DNA of 64,000 nt from contig CALKER010000006.1 in assembly GCA_938084835.1 (NCBI GenBank), positions 620,001-684,000 on the forward strand, written 5' to 3'. Shown piece by piece: positions 9,844 to 19,067 of the stretch. How positions within the stretch are numbered: the first letter of the stretch is position 1; each line of letters begins with the position of its first letter. A program made the position numbers and the translations under genes. The notes beneath the pieces are model-generated. The model searched no databases and was not told where the DNA came from. It worked only from the letters and a program-made list of their open reading frames with translations. The DNA comes from an uncultured Thermoguttaceae bacterium. GTDB lineage: Bacteria; Planctomycetota; Planctomycetia; Pirellulales; Thermoguttaceae.

Positions 9844-10260
9844 TCACTCTCGGTCATTGTCTTGGTGGCTAAAGCCTGGCGGACTCCCGAACTTTTCGAG
9901 AAGGGAGTGCAGCGCCCCCAAGTCTACCTGCTTGGCGGCATCTGTCATAACTTCTGCCTGCGCTTCGGAGGCTTTTCGCAGCGCGGAGTTCATGGCTTCT
10001 ACCAGCAACCCTTCCAAAAACTCTCGTTCCTCAGGTTTTAAAAGCTCCGGATCGATGCGGCACAAGGTAACCTCCTCGAGCGCATTCATTTCTATTTCCA
10101 CAAGGCCGGCACCAGCGCTACCTACGATTTTTTTCTCCCGGAGCTTTTTGCGAATAGATTCAAATCCTTGCCACATCGTGGCAGCCTTTTGAAACAGCTC
10201 GCGATATCGGCCAAGGTCCTCAAAAAACTTAAAGAACCAGTTTCCGCCGGAACCAAACAT
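9844..10260 (-). CDS. ybaB: YbaB/EbfC family nucleoid-associated protein
   Basis: A 138-residue small DNA-binding protein. The central part (G-x-G-L-V-E-I-E-M-N, then I-D-P-E-L-L) is the YbaB/EbfC signature and the helices either side form the tweezer-like dimer of the family. It is about 30 residues longer than usual at the N-terminus. The gene lies 295 bases downstream of dnaX on the same strand, the position it has in very many bacteria. recR, the usual next gene, is absent. An AGAGGT sequence precedes the ATG. Confidence 0.88.
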   Translation of the reverse strand: MFGSGGNWFFKFFEDLGRYRELFQKAATMWQGFESIRKKLREKKIVGSAGAGLVEIEMNALEEVTLCRIDPELLKPEEREFLEGLLVEAMNSALRKASEAQAEVMTDAAKQVDLGALHSLLEKFGSPPGFSHQDNDRE

Positions 10261-10555
10261 CCTGCGTACCTCTCAGCTACAAAGAGCGAAGCTTTTTTCG
10301 AGCTAAATACCACGTGAGATTTAACGCAACTTGCAAGATAGCATTCGGGCAAGGTTTCCTAAGGTGCGGTGTTATCAAGGTGAGAACTGGATGCGCAAAT
10401 GATCCTTGGGTACTAGCCAAATCATCACAGGTTTGGCGAAGTCAACCTGGGCTATTATGGCATCTTGGTCTCCCCCGCGGCAGCTCACGGCTTGGCAAGG
10501 TGGGTCGACAAACTTGTCTCCTTACGATTAATCATGCAAATATTGCTGTGCAAGC

Positions 10556-12709
10556 TTATTCACGTTCATGCCGAGGGGAGACACTTTTTGGCGGTGAAGG
10601 TAGGGCATCGAAGATTTCCGCTGCTTTTCGAACAAGCGGGTGAGTCCGCCAGGAGATAGCGTTCGGATTGGCAGACAGGGAGGCCGAGGACTCTCGCCCC
10701 TCATCTGAATTTCCAACGGAGTTCCGCGAGTTGCCTTCAACAGCCACCTCTACCCGAACAGTCCGCCGGGTAAGCTCTGCCAAGATACCTTCGAGTTGAG
10801 GCGCGGCCCGCTGGGCGGTACCTTTTGCAATGTATTGGCCGGGCGGAAAAAGAACGAAAAGGCAGTTAGGGCTCTTCCATCGGACTTCCAAAGGATCTCG
10901 GATGAGGGTGGCTGTATAACCGCCCAGCCGTTCAACCGCACTCTGCCAGAGGCTGGCTGGCTCCCATTCCCGCTCGCACTCCCTCGGCTCGGCGAGCGGC
11001 GATGGACCCTCTTCCGCGGGCCCACTTGATCCCCCACGCCAGGATGTGTTCGAGTCACCAGGATAGGGCGGAGTGAGCTTGCTTGACTCGCGGGTTGTCG
11101 ATTCTTGCGCGACCTTGCCCCCTGATACCTTTCTTCCGCGTCCGGATGGGCTCCGACTGCCGCCAGGCTCGACCTGAATTTTTGGAGAGCTTGTCCCCTC
11201 GGCAACGGTCTGCTGCGCACAACGATTTTCAATTTCTTGTCGTAGGCGGCCGGCCAGCTCCCGCGGCGACAAGGCTTCAGAACTCCATGAGGCTTCCACA
11301 GGGGGTGAGGCTTCAACCGAGACTTGGTCGCCGAGTTCGCCCGCATTGTTTACCGCAGGTTCCGCGGAGATGGGCGCACGGTTCGTTATTGCCTGGGATG
11401 GGGGAGCCAGCGTTCCCGAGTTCGCCACCGCGGTCGCACCGGGTGACCTGGTAGCGATGGTTCCGTGCGAAGGGCGATCCCCCACAGGGGTCAAAATCCC
11501 GTGAGTTTTCGCTACTTGCCCCCCTTCCAGCCGAGCAAGAATTTCTGGGATCGCCACTAAATAGTTCAACCGTGCCAGCCGGGTAAGTCCAAGTTCGGCC
11601 ACAATTCGCGGCTGGAACGAGAATCGCATCCGCTGAAGGGTATGATCTAAGATCTGAAGGGCTGCCAAAATTGTTTCCAGACCGTATTGATGTGCTAAGC
11701 GTTGAAGACGCGGCAGTTCTTCCCGCGTAGTGAACTGCAACATCTCTGCCCCGCAGCCAGCGGCCACGACCATCAGATCCCGATAGTAGCCTGCCAGCTG
11801 CTCGATAATGATGGCCAAATCGGCCCCCTCGGCAATGGCGCGATCTAAGGTGCTCAAAGCTCCCGCTGCATCCCCCCGAGCTGCTAACTCGGCTAGGGTG
11901 CCGAGGATTTCTTCAGAGCTTAGTCCCAGCAGTTCTCGGACGGTTGCCGTGGTGACCGCACCCGATCCAAACGCCAGTACCTGCTCCAACATGGACTGGG
12001 CGTCGCGCATGGAGCCGCCGGCGCGTCGGGCCAAGATCTCCAACGCTTCTGGCTCCCCAGAAATTCCTTCTTTTTCGAGAATCTGCTCGAGCCGCCGGCA
12101 AATGGCGGCGGCAGAAATTCCCGCGAAATCAAAGCGTTGGCAGCGAGACAGAATTGTCGGAGGAATTTTGTTCGGTTCGGTGGTGCAAAAGATGAACTTT
12201 ACGTGCGGCGGAGGCTCCTCTAATGTCTTAAGTAACGCGTTGAACGCTTCTCGGGTCAGCATGTGCACTTCGTCGATAATGTAAATTTTGTATCGTGCCC
12301 GACTTGGGCGAAGGGTGGCGTTTTGACGCAGGGCCCGAACCTCCTCAATTCCGCGGTTACTTGCGCCGTCGATCTCCAGAACATCGAGAGCACCTCCCAC
12401 GGCAATTTCTTGGCATAGCGAACACTGATTGCAAGGAGTGGGCGTGGGACCTTTTTCGCAGTTTAGTGCTTTGGCCAAGATTCGCGCTGTCGAAGTCTTT
12501 CCCACTCCTCGTGCGCCCGCGAAAAGATAGGCATGGCCGACCCGGCCCGTTTGCACCGCGCTTTTTAATGCTTGGGCAATGTGTTCCTGACCCACAAGCT
12601 CATCGAATGTGTTGGGGCGATATCTTCGAGCTACAACTTGATAGTGGATCGGATCCCCCAATTCCGGTGAATCCGAGAACCCAGGTGCGTTCGCGTTAAG
12701 GCTGCTCAT
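10556..12709 (-). CDS. dnaX: DNA polymerase III subunit gamma/tau
   Basis: The clamp-loader ATPase of the replisome. From the ATG at 12709 (717 residues), Walker A G-A-R-G-V-G-K-T is at about 65-72, four zinc-ligand cysteines are at about 84, 93, 96 and 99, Walker B I-I-D-E at about 144-147, and the arginine-finger S-R-C-Q-R-F follows. Domain III ends near residue 365; then comes a long Ser/Pro/Gly-rich linker and a C-terminal tau-like domain. No slippery A-run suggestive of programmed frameshifting was noticed at the domain III boundary. A longer start at 12781 is open, but GGAG lies 12 bases before 12709 and the residues added by the longer form are not family-like. It follows the SRP RNA gene on the same strand. 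Confidence 0.95.
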   Translation of the reverse strand: MSSLNANAPGFSDSPELGDPIHYQVVARRYRPNTFDELVGQEHIAQALKSAVQTGRVGHAYLFAGARGVGKTSTARILAKALNCEKGPTPTPCNQCSLCQEIAVGGALDVLEIDGASNRGIEEVRALRQNATLRPSRARYKIYIIDEVHMLTREAFNALLKTLEEPPPHVKFIFCTTEPNKIPPTILSRCQRFDFAGISAAAICRRLEQILEKEGISGEPEALEILARRAGGSMRDAQSMLEQVLAFGSGAVTTATVRELLGLSSEEILGTLAELAARGDAAGALSTLDRAIAEGADLAIIIEQLAGYYRDLMVVAAGCGAEMLQFTTREELPRLQRLAHQYGLETILAALQILDHTLQRMRFSFQPRIVAELGLTRLARLNYLVAIPEILARLEGGQVAKTHGILTPVGDRPSHGTIATRSPGATAVANSGTLAPPSQAITNRAPISAEPAVNNAGELGDQVSVEASPPVEASWSSEALSPRELAGRLRQEIENRCAQQTVAEGTSSPKIQVEPGGSRSPSGRGRKVSGGKVAQESTTRESSKLTPPYPGDSNTSWRGGSSGPAEEGPSPLAEPRECEREWEPASLWQSAVERLGGYTATLIRDPLEVRWKSPNCLFVLFPPGQYIAKGTAQRAAPQLEGILAELTRRTVRVEVAVEGNSRNSVGNSDEGRESSASLSANPNAISWRTHPLVRKAAEIFDALPSPPKSVSPRHERE

Positions 12710-12867
12710 TGTGTTTAGCGTCTCCAGTAAGCATGGTTGCTGCCCACAAGCGTGCGAATCCCTGGAAGCCGTGTGTTCCATGCAATTCCCAAGGCCGGAA
12801 ATCGGGCCGGATTGAAGTGGGAAAAGGCGCCGCTTCGATTATCAAATCGTACTAAAGAGACAAAAAA

Positions 12868-12990
12868 CGAGTCGGCTCCCGGCGAGGAACCCGCCACACA
12901 TGAGGATGACCACTTATGGCTGCTGGCTTTCGCCCCTGACCAGGTTCGTAGCTCCCCATTGTGGGGGCTCCTCGCCGGGAGCCGTTCGAT
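12868..12990 (-). ncRNA. ffs: Signal recognition particle RNA, small bacterial type
   Basis: The RNA scaffold of SRP, which binds Ffh and targets membrane proteins. On the minus strand a perfect 16-bp closing helix pairs 12984-12969 with 12888-12873. Inside it is the SRP core, G-G-T-C-A-G-G then a GC stem capped by a GAAA tetraloop, then A-G-C-A-G-C-C (12918-12941), followed by the expected G-T-G-T-G-G-C-G-G-G-T. The tetraloop is GAAA rather than the common GGAA, still GNRA. A run of six T (12867-12862) after the closing helix makes it its own terminator. The length of about 112 nt fits the bacterial short form. Its place just before dnaX-ybaB is the classical one. A promoter is listed at 13050-13078. 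Confidence 0.92.
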
Positions 12991-13049
12991 TTCCCAATCG
13001 GACCGACCCCCCGCGAGAGGTCGATCAATTTGCATCTGTATCCTCATCA

Positions 13050-13078
13050 TTTCTACGAAATTTGACTTCGAATGTCAA
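13050..13078 (-). promoter_or_regulatory. Candidate sigma-70-type promoter for the SRP RNA
   Basis: On the minus strand, TTGACA (13078-13073, perfect -35) is separated by exactly 17 bases from TAGAAA (13055-13050, 4 of 6 match to -10). The -35 sits in a 7-bp inverted repeat (13060-13066/13074-13080, ATTTGAC/GTCAAAT). Predicted transcription starts near 13043, leaving a leader of about 50 nt that would be trimmed from the SRP RNA. Confidence 0.45.
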
Positions 13079-13080
13079 AT

Positions 13081-13347
13081 ACGGGCTATCACCCGGCGTG
13101 GGAAAGCCCATTGGCGCACAAGGCCTCCCAACGGATGGGAAACTTTGGTGATATCCATCGTAAACTGGTCGAGGGCCAACTTAAAGTCGATTGGGCTGGT
13201 GGGTCACGGGTGGCCCGCCAAACATGGCTACCCCCTTGTTCTACGGCTGACCGTGCCGTATCCTTCTTTTTTATCGGCGCTGCAATTCATTTTCGGATCG
13301 GCGATGGAGTTCGCCATTAACCGCAATTCGTTCGACGAACTGCTGAT
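13081..13347. other. Intergenic stretch upstream of a plus-strand terminator
   Basis: No gene recognised. Several inverted repeats are visible, including a stem around GGTGGGTCAC / GTGGCCCGCC near 13197-13220 and a GATGG/CCATC pair near 13135-13160. Because a strong plus-strand terminator follows and no plus-strand gene precedes it, a small RNA ending at 13379 is conceivable. Confidence 0.35.
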
Positions 13348-13379
13348 AACTCCTGCCGTAAGTGCGGTAGGAGTTTTTT
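13348..13379 (+). terminator. Intrinsic terminator
   Basis: Stem AACTCCTGCCG (13348-13358) with CGGTAGGAGTT (13365-13375), 11 pairs including one G-U wobble, loop TAAGTG, followed by TTTTG. The wobble and the T-run both place it on the plus strand. No plus-strand gene ends just before it. Confidence 0.75.
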
Positions 13380-13664
13380 GTTTGTAAAGCGGGTGGCACG
13401 TTGTTGTTCACACGGTGATTCATAGCGGAGCCTACCAGAACCCGCGAAAAGGTTTTTTTCAGGGAAATACCCTCCTCCCCGGAGCCTGCTAGACTCGCTA
13501 CGCAGGCCTTGAGCCGATGGTGCACGAGGGAGCTGTTTTAGTGGGAAAGGCAAAAACCTTAGAGCAGGTGAAGTTTTACGATTTCGGAATTCTTTGAAAG
13601 AGAGTCGAGATACCAGAGGACATTTCGAGGAGCTTACCTGGTGGTTTAGTAAGGGTGCGTCACC
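13380..13664. other. Intergenic stretch before the broken antiporter
   Basis: No gene or clear site recognised. The GTG at 13665 has only a weak purine-rich sequence upstream. Confidence 0.4.
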
Positions 13665-14849
13665 GTGGAACAGTTGTTTGCTACTGGCGCGGTGTGGTTA
13701 GGTTTAGCCGTTATTTGCGCAATCCTCGTCTATCATCTGGGGACATCTATTGCCCCTGTGGAGATATGCATGGGAGTTGCGGTAGCGGGAGTTGCGAACT
13801 TATTTGGGCAATTCGACCGCTTAGGAACCAATGCGGAATGGCTCCGATTCCTTGCTAATTCGGGGGCTGTACTCCTCACATTTCTGGTTTCTGGCGGGAG
13901 CCGAGCTTGAGCCGGATACCTTCCGGCAAAAATTCAAGGAGGTCCTAGTAATTGGAGGCATCGGTTTTCTTGCACCCTTCATTGGATGTTCTGCCCTGGC
14001 GTATATGGTCCTCCCGTGGAATCTGAAAGCAAGTCTCCTCTGTGGGATCGCTTTGTCAACGACTTCCATGGCGGTGGTTTATATGGTCATGCTTGAAACG
14101 GGCTTGAACAGGAGCGCCTACGGTAAAGCTATTCTGGGCGCATGTTTCGTCAATGACTTAGGAACGGTTCTCGCTCTTGGTTTACTGTTTGCGCCTTTTA
14201 CCTACAAAATGGTGGTCTTCGTAGCGACCTCTGCTTTTTTAGTGCTCTTTTGCCGACGGCAAGTCGGGTTTTAACTCGCATTTACGGCCATCGTACGGCC
14301 GCGATCCGAACGAAATGGGTGATCTTCATCCTATTCGGCTTGGCCACGCTCGCCCTATGGGCTGAGGTGGAAGCAGTGCTTCCGGCTTACATTGTGGGGA
14401 TGGTTTTGGCGGAGTTTTGTGCCGAGGACCTAGGGTGGGTGCGTCGCCTACGAACGCTCACCATGGGTTTTCTAACTCCGTTCTATTTCCTTCGGGCGGG
14501 AACCCTTGAATCTTTGCCCGCGCTCATCACCGCACCTACGGTTGTCGTGATCCTCCTTGCAGGCAAAATCGCTTCGAAGATTTTTGGGCTGTATCCGGTT
14601 GTAGCCCTTTTTCGCAACCACCGCGAGGAACGATGGTTCTACACACTGCTCATGTCGACAGGGCTAACATTCGGCACAATTTCCGCTCTTTTTGAGTTAA
14701 CCCACAACATCGTCACACAGGAACAGTACTCATTTCTTGTTGCAGCTGTGATCGCTAGTGCCGTGCTCCCGACTCTTATTGCCAACCGATTCTTCTTGCC
14801 TAAGCACCTCCTCCAAGGAGTCGGCGGTGAGCTTCCGCAAAACCGGTAG
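13665..14849 (+). pseudogene. Broken Kef/NhaP-type cation:proton antiporter (two frameshifts)
   Basis: Joined across two frames the product is about 393 residues of multi-pass membrane protein of the CPA2 monovalent cation:proton antiporter family (V-A-V-A-G-V-A-N-L-F-G-Q-F, F-L-A-G-A-E-L-E, A-L-S-T-T-S-M-A-V, V-N-D-L-G-T-V). The first break is a perfect 7-bp tandem duplication, TTTCTGG at 13881-13887 and again at 13888-13894. Removing one copy restores F-L-A-G-A-E-L-E. The second, near 14245-14251, behaves as loss of one T in a T-run before GCCGACGGC; adding a T restores the C-terminal frame. The rest reads cleanly, so the decay is recent or the breaks are assembly errors. A 7-bp duplication is not a typical read error. 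Confidence 0.8.
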
Positions 14850-15716
14850 GGGATCATCCTCAACGTGCTCTTGCCTCCCGTTTGGGCCGACGGAGGTGCA
14901 AACTACTCGAGGGTGCAGGGTTTGTAGCTTAAAGGGTGTAGGGCTTGTAACACAAATCGGCGATGAGTCTGCCCCTTTTCTTCGGGAAGATGGTTCTAGG
15001 ATCTGGTCGGGTGGGTCCTGCGGAGGGTTCACCCAAAGGGAAATTTGCCCAGCTAGTTACAAGGTCGTAGCTCGAGGGAAGGCAGAGGTGGCCGGTCCCG
15101 TTCCCCAAAGCACGAATCTTCTCTCACCCTGAAATATGGGGTTAGTTAGAGTTGGCCCGATTTCGGGCATTGGGCCGCCGGCTGGATCATGGCTCTCGTT
15201 GGTTTCGGGTATAATGTCCTTTCCGGCGGGATAGCACGGAGGCGGGGGGACTTCGAGGGAACAGCCACACATATCTCGAAACTTTCCCCGGCTTTGGGGA
15301 GGTTGGCATACTGCTTAAGGTGGCGTTGTAAACCCGGAGGCTACAGCCGTTGGGTCTGGTCAGTGGCCTCCCTCCAACCGCTTGATCATCGACTCCGGAG
15401 GGAGACACCTCAGAGTATCACGACGATACCCGCGTCAAAAGCACCAGAGAGCTTTACCTGCCACCCTTCCCGGAAGGACACAAATTGAGCCGATGGCACG
15501 TGTTCGATTTTCGGAGAGATTAATTTGATTTTTTTCAAAATTCGAACCAAGCATGATGGATGTGAGCGACCGCAGCGTCCCCACGGCCCCGTATGTGAGT
15601 TGTTCGTGTCGCTTGCTGTCGACCCATTGGCCAGCTGCTTATATTACTCTTAGACTATCACGATAATGTACTTAGCGGTGATTGTGATTGAGGTCTTTTA
15701 GGTTTGGCTGATAGCA
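14850..15716. other. Intergenic stretch before proS
   Basis: No gene recognised in 0.87 kb. A short inverted repeat GCCCGA/TCGGGC (15155-15160/15163-15168) is visible. No T-box motif was seen before proS, and the ribosome-binding site of proS is weak. Confidence 0.45.
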
Positions 15717-17240
15717 ATGAGTACCCAGCTGCAGCATGCGATCTGTCCCACGCGAGCAGAAGATTACCCTGAGTGGTACCAACAGGTGGTCCGCGCGGCG
15801 GATCTTGCTGAAAATTCGCCGGTGCGGGGATGTATGGTCATCAAGCCATGGGGCTACGCGATTTGGGAGAACATCCAGCGAACGTTGGACTCGAGATTTC
15901 GAGCATTAGGAGTGCGCAACGCTTACTTCCCGCTTTTCATTCCGCTAAGCTTTTTGGTGAAGGAAGCTAAGCACGTTGAGGGATTTGCTAAAGAATGTGC
16001 GGTAGTGACTCATCATCGATTAGAGTCTGACGGACAGGGGGGACTACGCCCCGCTGCGCCTCTGGAGGAGCCCTTAGTCGTTCGGCCCACTTCGGAAACG
16101 ATCATAGGCGCCATGTTCGCCAAGTGGGTTCAGTCCTACCGTGATCTACCGCTGTTAATCAATCAGTGGGCCAACGTGGTGCGTTGGGAAATGCGGCCAC
16201 GGCTTTTCTTGCGTACGGCCGAATTCTTGTGGCAGGAAGGTCACACCGTTCATGCCAACGCTGAGGAGGCGATGGCGTTTGCGCGACAAATGTTGGAGGT
16301 ATACGCCGATTTTGTGGAAAACTATTTAGCAATTCCCGTCATAAAGGGCGAGAAGCCTGAGAGCGAAAGGTTCCCTGGCGCCGAGGCGACGTTCACCATC
16401 GAGGCTATGATGCAGGACCGCAAGGCGCTTCAGGCCGGAACCTCCCATTTTTTAGGCCAGAATTTTGCGAAGGCGTCTGACATCAAGTTCTTAGGACCGG
16501 CCGGTCGGGAAGAATATGCGTGGACAACCTCATGGGGGGTATCTACGCGACTTATCGGTGCGATTGTGATGACCCACGGCGATGACGACGGACTGGTTGT
16601 TCCGCCTCGGGTAGCACCGGCTCATGTGGCTATCCTGCCGGTGGTCCACAAGGAAGAACATCGGGGAGTTGTGCTCGAATTCTGTGAGCGAGTGAAGAAA
16701 GAGCTGGAATCTCGGCTTTTTGATGGACTGCCGGTGCGCGTCGAATTGGATCTCCGGGAGATGCGCGGGGGGGACAAAGTATGGGACTGGATCAAAAAGG
16801 GTGTGCCGCTACGTTTAGAAATCGGCCCTCGAGACGTGGCTCAGGATGCGGTTTTCGTGGGCCGACGCGATAACCCTCCTCGCGAGCGGCAAAGCCTGCC
16901 TCGAGCCGAGTTTGTCGCTCGCATCGCTGATCTTCTCGCGGACATTCAGTCCAATCTGTTGACAAAGGCACGTGCTTTTCGCGACCAGTACACGGTCCGG
17001 CTTGATAGTAAGGCAGACTTCTACGATTTCTTTACCCCAAAGGACCCGGAAAAGCCGGAAATTCACGGTGGGTTTGCCTTGTGTCATTGGGGTGAGGATC
17101 CCGAGGTGGAGAATAGATTGAAAGAAGACCTTCAAGTCTCCATTCGTTGTATTCCGCTGGACATTCCGGAGGAAAGCGGGAAATGCCCATTTACCGGTAA
17201 GAAGAGCTTGCGCCGAGTGGTCTTTGCAAAGGCGTATTAG
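15717..17240 (+). CDS. proS: Proline--tRNA ligase, archaeal/eukaryal type
   Basis: A 507-residue class II aminoacyl-tRNA synthetase charging tRNA-Pro in the cytoplasm. Class II motif 2 (W-E-M-R-P-R-L-F-L-R-T-A-E-F-L-W-Q-E-G-H-T) and motif 3 (G-A-I-V-M-T-H-G-D-D-D-G) are intact. It has the R-P-T-S-E-T loop and G-T-S-H-F-L-G-Q-N-F of the short, archaeal-like form, which lacks the editing insertion of the E. coli type. The anticodon-binding domain and the C-terminal extension (C-P-F-T-G-K) follow. The ATG at 15717 is preceded by only a weak ribosome-binding site. Bacteria carrying this form are a minority, and it is consistent with some planctomycetes. Confidence 0.95.
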   Translation: MSTQLQHAICPTRAEDYPEWYQQVVRAADLAENSPVRGCMVIKPWGYAIWENIQRTLDSRFRALGVRNAYFPLFIPLSFLVKEAKHVEGFAKECAVVTHHRLESDGQGGLRPAAPLEEPLVVRPTSETIIGAMFAKWVQSYRDLPLLINQWANVVRWEMRPRLFLRTAEFLWQEGHTVHANAEEAMAFARQMLEVYADFVENYLAIPVIKGEKPESERFPGAEATFTIEAMMQDRKALQAGTSHFLGQNFAKASDIKFLGPAGREEYAWTTSWGVSTRLIGAIVMTHGDDDGLVVPPRVAPAHVAILPVVHKEEHRGVVLEFCERVKKELESRLFDGLPVRVELDLREMRGGDKVWDWIKKGVPLRLEIGPRDVAQDAVFVGRRDNPPRERQSLPRAEFVARIADLLADIQSNLLTKARAFRDQYTVRLDSKADFYDFFTPKDPEKPEIHGGFALCHWGEDPEVENRLKEDLQVSIRCIPLDIPEESGKCPFTGKKSLRRVVFAKAY

Positions 17241-17381
17241 CGGGTCCGGGGTTGAGCGCCGTAGTTCCTCTGCGGATACTGAGGAAGATGCCGTACGTTC
17301 CCGAATCTTTCGATGTAAGCGAAGCACGTCGCCCAGGTCGATCGCCTGTTAATATGCCGGAAGGTAGGTTTATCCTTCGGA

Positions 17382-18851
17382 ATGACCATGCAGTTTCAGG
17401 AAGCCATTGATTTCCTTACCGGCCGGATTAATTACGAACGTTCCTCCGATCTTCCCTATCGGTCCCGATGCTTTAAGCTGCGGCGAATGGAGGATCTGCT
17501 AGAGCTTGTCGGTTCCCCTCATCGAGAAATTCGCGCTGTGCACATCACAGGCACGAAAGGCAAAGGCTCATGCGTGGCCATGGTAAGTTCGATCCTTCGC
17601 AAAGCGAACTTCAAGGTTGGATGTTTTACTTCTCCGCATTTAGAAAGTGTTCGGGAAAGGCTCGTAATCAACGGCACTATTTGCCCGGAAGAGCGCTTTG
17701 CCCAGTTGGTGGAGCGGCTTATCCCTGCAGTGGGAACGGTCGATAAATTAGCGGAAAACCGCGGCTACATCCACGGGCCTACGTATTTTGAGATCCTTAC
17801 GGCCGCCGCCTTTCTGTATTTTGCCGAGGAAAATGTCGATCTGGCCATACTGGAAGTTGGCTTAGGAGGCCGGTTGGACGCGACCAACGTGTGCCAGCCC
17901 CTTGTAGCGGTAATCACCAACGTAAGCCTTGATCACACGGAGCAACTTGGGAGCACGCTCGAGTCGATCTGTCGGGAAAAGGCAGGGATAATTAAACCGG
18001 GCGTGCGCACCGTCTCTGGCGTGGTGGACAGCGGTCCCCGAAAAGTTGTGAAGGAGGTTGCCTCTCGGGTGGGCAGTCCAGTGTGGGAGCTGGGTCGGGA
18101 CTTTCATTACCGGTATTATGGGGCAGAAAAAAGTCGGTCCGAAAGGATAAGTGCTTGCCGGTTTACCACCAGATTTGACTACCGTTTCTCCGCGGGAGAA
18201 CCGCGGGGGGGTAAGCAATCGGACCCTTTTGGCTGGAGAACTCAAGAGGAGGGGCATTACTCCTTAGACCATTTGGAGGTGCCGCTTTTGGGGGAGCATC
18301 AAGCGGCCAATGCGGCGGTAGCCCTCAGTGTAATTTTGCAATTGCGAAAATTGGGCTGGAAAATAGATGACGCCGCGATCCGGGACGGTCTTGCCGGGAC
18401 GTATTGGCCGGGAAGGATTGAGATCGTCTGTCTCGCCCCTTCCGTTGTGCTGGATGGTGCCCATAACGCAGCATCGATGGCTGCCCTGCTTCGCACGCTC
18501 CGCGAATATTTTCCCGACCGGCGGCTGTTGGTTCTTTTCGGCACCAATCGGGATAAAGATGTGGTGGGGATGCTCCGCCTGCTGATTCCCGTAATAACTC
18601 TTTTAGTGTTGACTCAATGTACTGACAATCCTCGAGCTATTCCCGCCGATGAGCTCCTTGCAATCGCTCGGCATGTTGGAGCAGCGGAGGATCGCCTGGT
18701 GGCGATTCCTGATCCTTTGGCCGCGTGGCAAGTACTGCGAAGTCAGGCCGACGGCCACGACCTATTGTGCGTGACGGGATCTCTTTTCCTGGTAGGTCAG
18801 CTGCGTCGACACATTTACCAGGAGTTGCGTGGGACGGTACCTACGACGTAG
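17382..18851 (+). CDS. folC: Folylpolyglutamate / dihydrofolate synthase
   Basis: A Mur-ligase-like ATP-dependent enzyme that adds glutamate to dihydropteroate and folates. The P-loop H-I-T-G-T-K-G-K-G-S is at about 53-62. Family segments T-S-P-H-L, G-L-G-G-R-L-D-A-T-N-V and the central-domain V-I-T-N-V-S-L-D-H-T follow, then L-L-G-E-H-Q-A-A-N-A-A and L-D-G-A-H-N in the C-terminal domain. At 489 residues it is somewhat long, mainly because of an insertion near residues 225-290. ATG codons at 17382 and 17388 are both possible starts; neither has a strong ribosome-binding site. It follows proS in the same direction after 141 bases. Confidence 0.94.
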   Translation: MTMQFQEAIDFLTGRINYERSSDLPYRSRCFKLRRMEDLLELVGSPHREIRAVHITGTKGKGSCVAMVSSILRKANFKVGCFTSPHLESVRERLVINGTICPEERFAQLVERLIPAVGTVDKLAENRGYIHGPTYFEILTAAAFLYFAEENVDLAILEVGLGGRLDATNVCQPLVAVITNVSLDHTEQLGSTLESICREKAGIIKPGVRTVSGVVDSGPRKVVKEVASRVGSPVWELGRDFHYRYYGAEKSRSERISACRFTTRFDYRFSAGEPRGGKQSDPFGWRTQEEGHYSLDHLEVPLLGEHQAANAAVALSVILQLRKLGWKIDDAAIRDGLAGTYWPGRIEIVCLAPSVVLDGAHNAASMAALLRTLREYFPDRRLLVLFGTNRDKDVVGMLRLLIPVITLLVLTQCTDNPRAIPADELLAIARHVGAAEDRLVAIPDPLAAWQVLRSQADGHDLLCVTGSLFLVGQLRRHIYQELRGTVPTT

Positions 18852-19067
18852 GAGAGGGACCTTAACCTACCGAAGAGCTTGCGGGAATACTCTTAACGCG
18901 GGCGTTACGTTGTTTGTTTGCCCGCTAAGGGCGGAACCGACGCTCTGCACGGTACCTGTCTTTGCCAAATTGTTTGAGGACAAGCGGAACTCCTTGGTGA
19001 ATGATAAGTCAACTGAAAGCGCCGAAAGTTTTCAGGGGTGCGAAAGCTCCGTTAAACTGCCGGGTGG

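Noticed and set aside
12737..13387. A 216-codon plus-strand open frame.
   Set aside because: It lies antisense to the SRP RNA and its promoter, has no recognisable domain, and its composition is that of chance reading through structured DNA.
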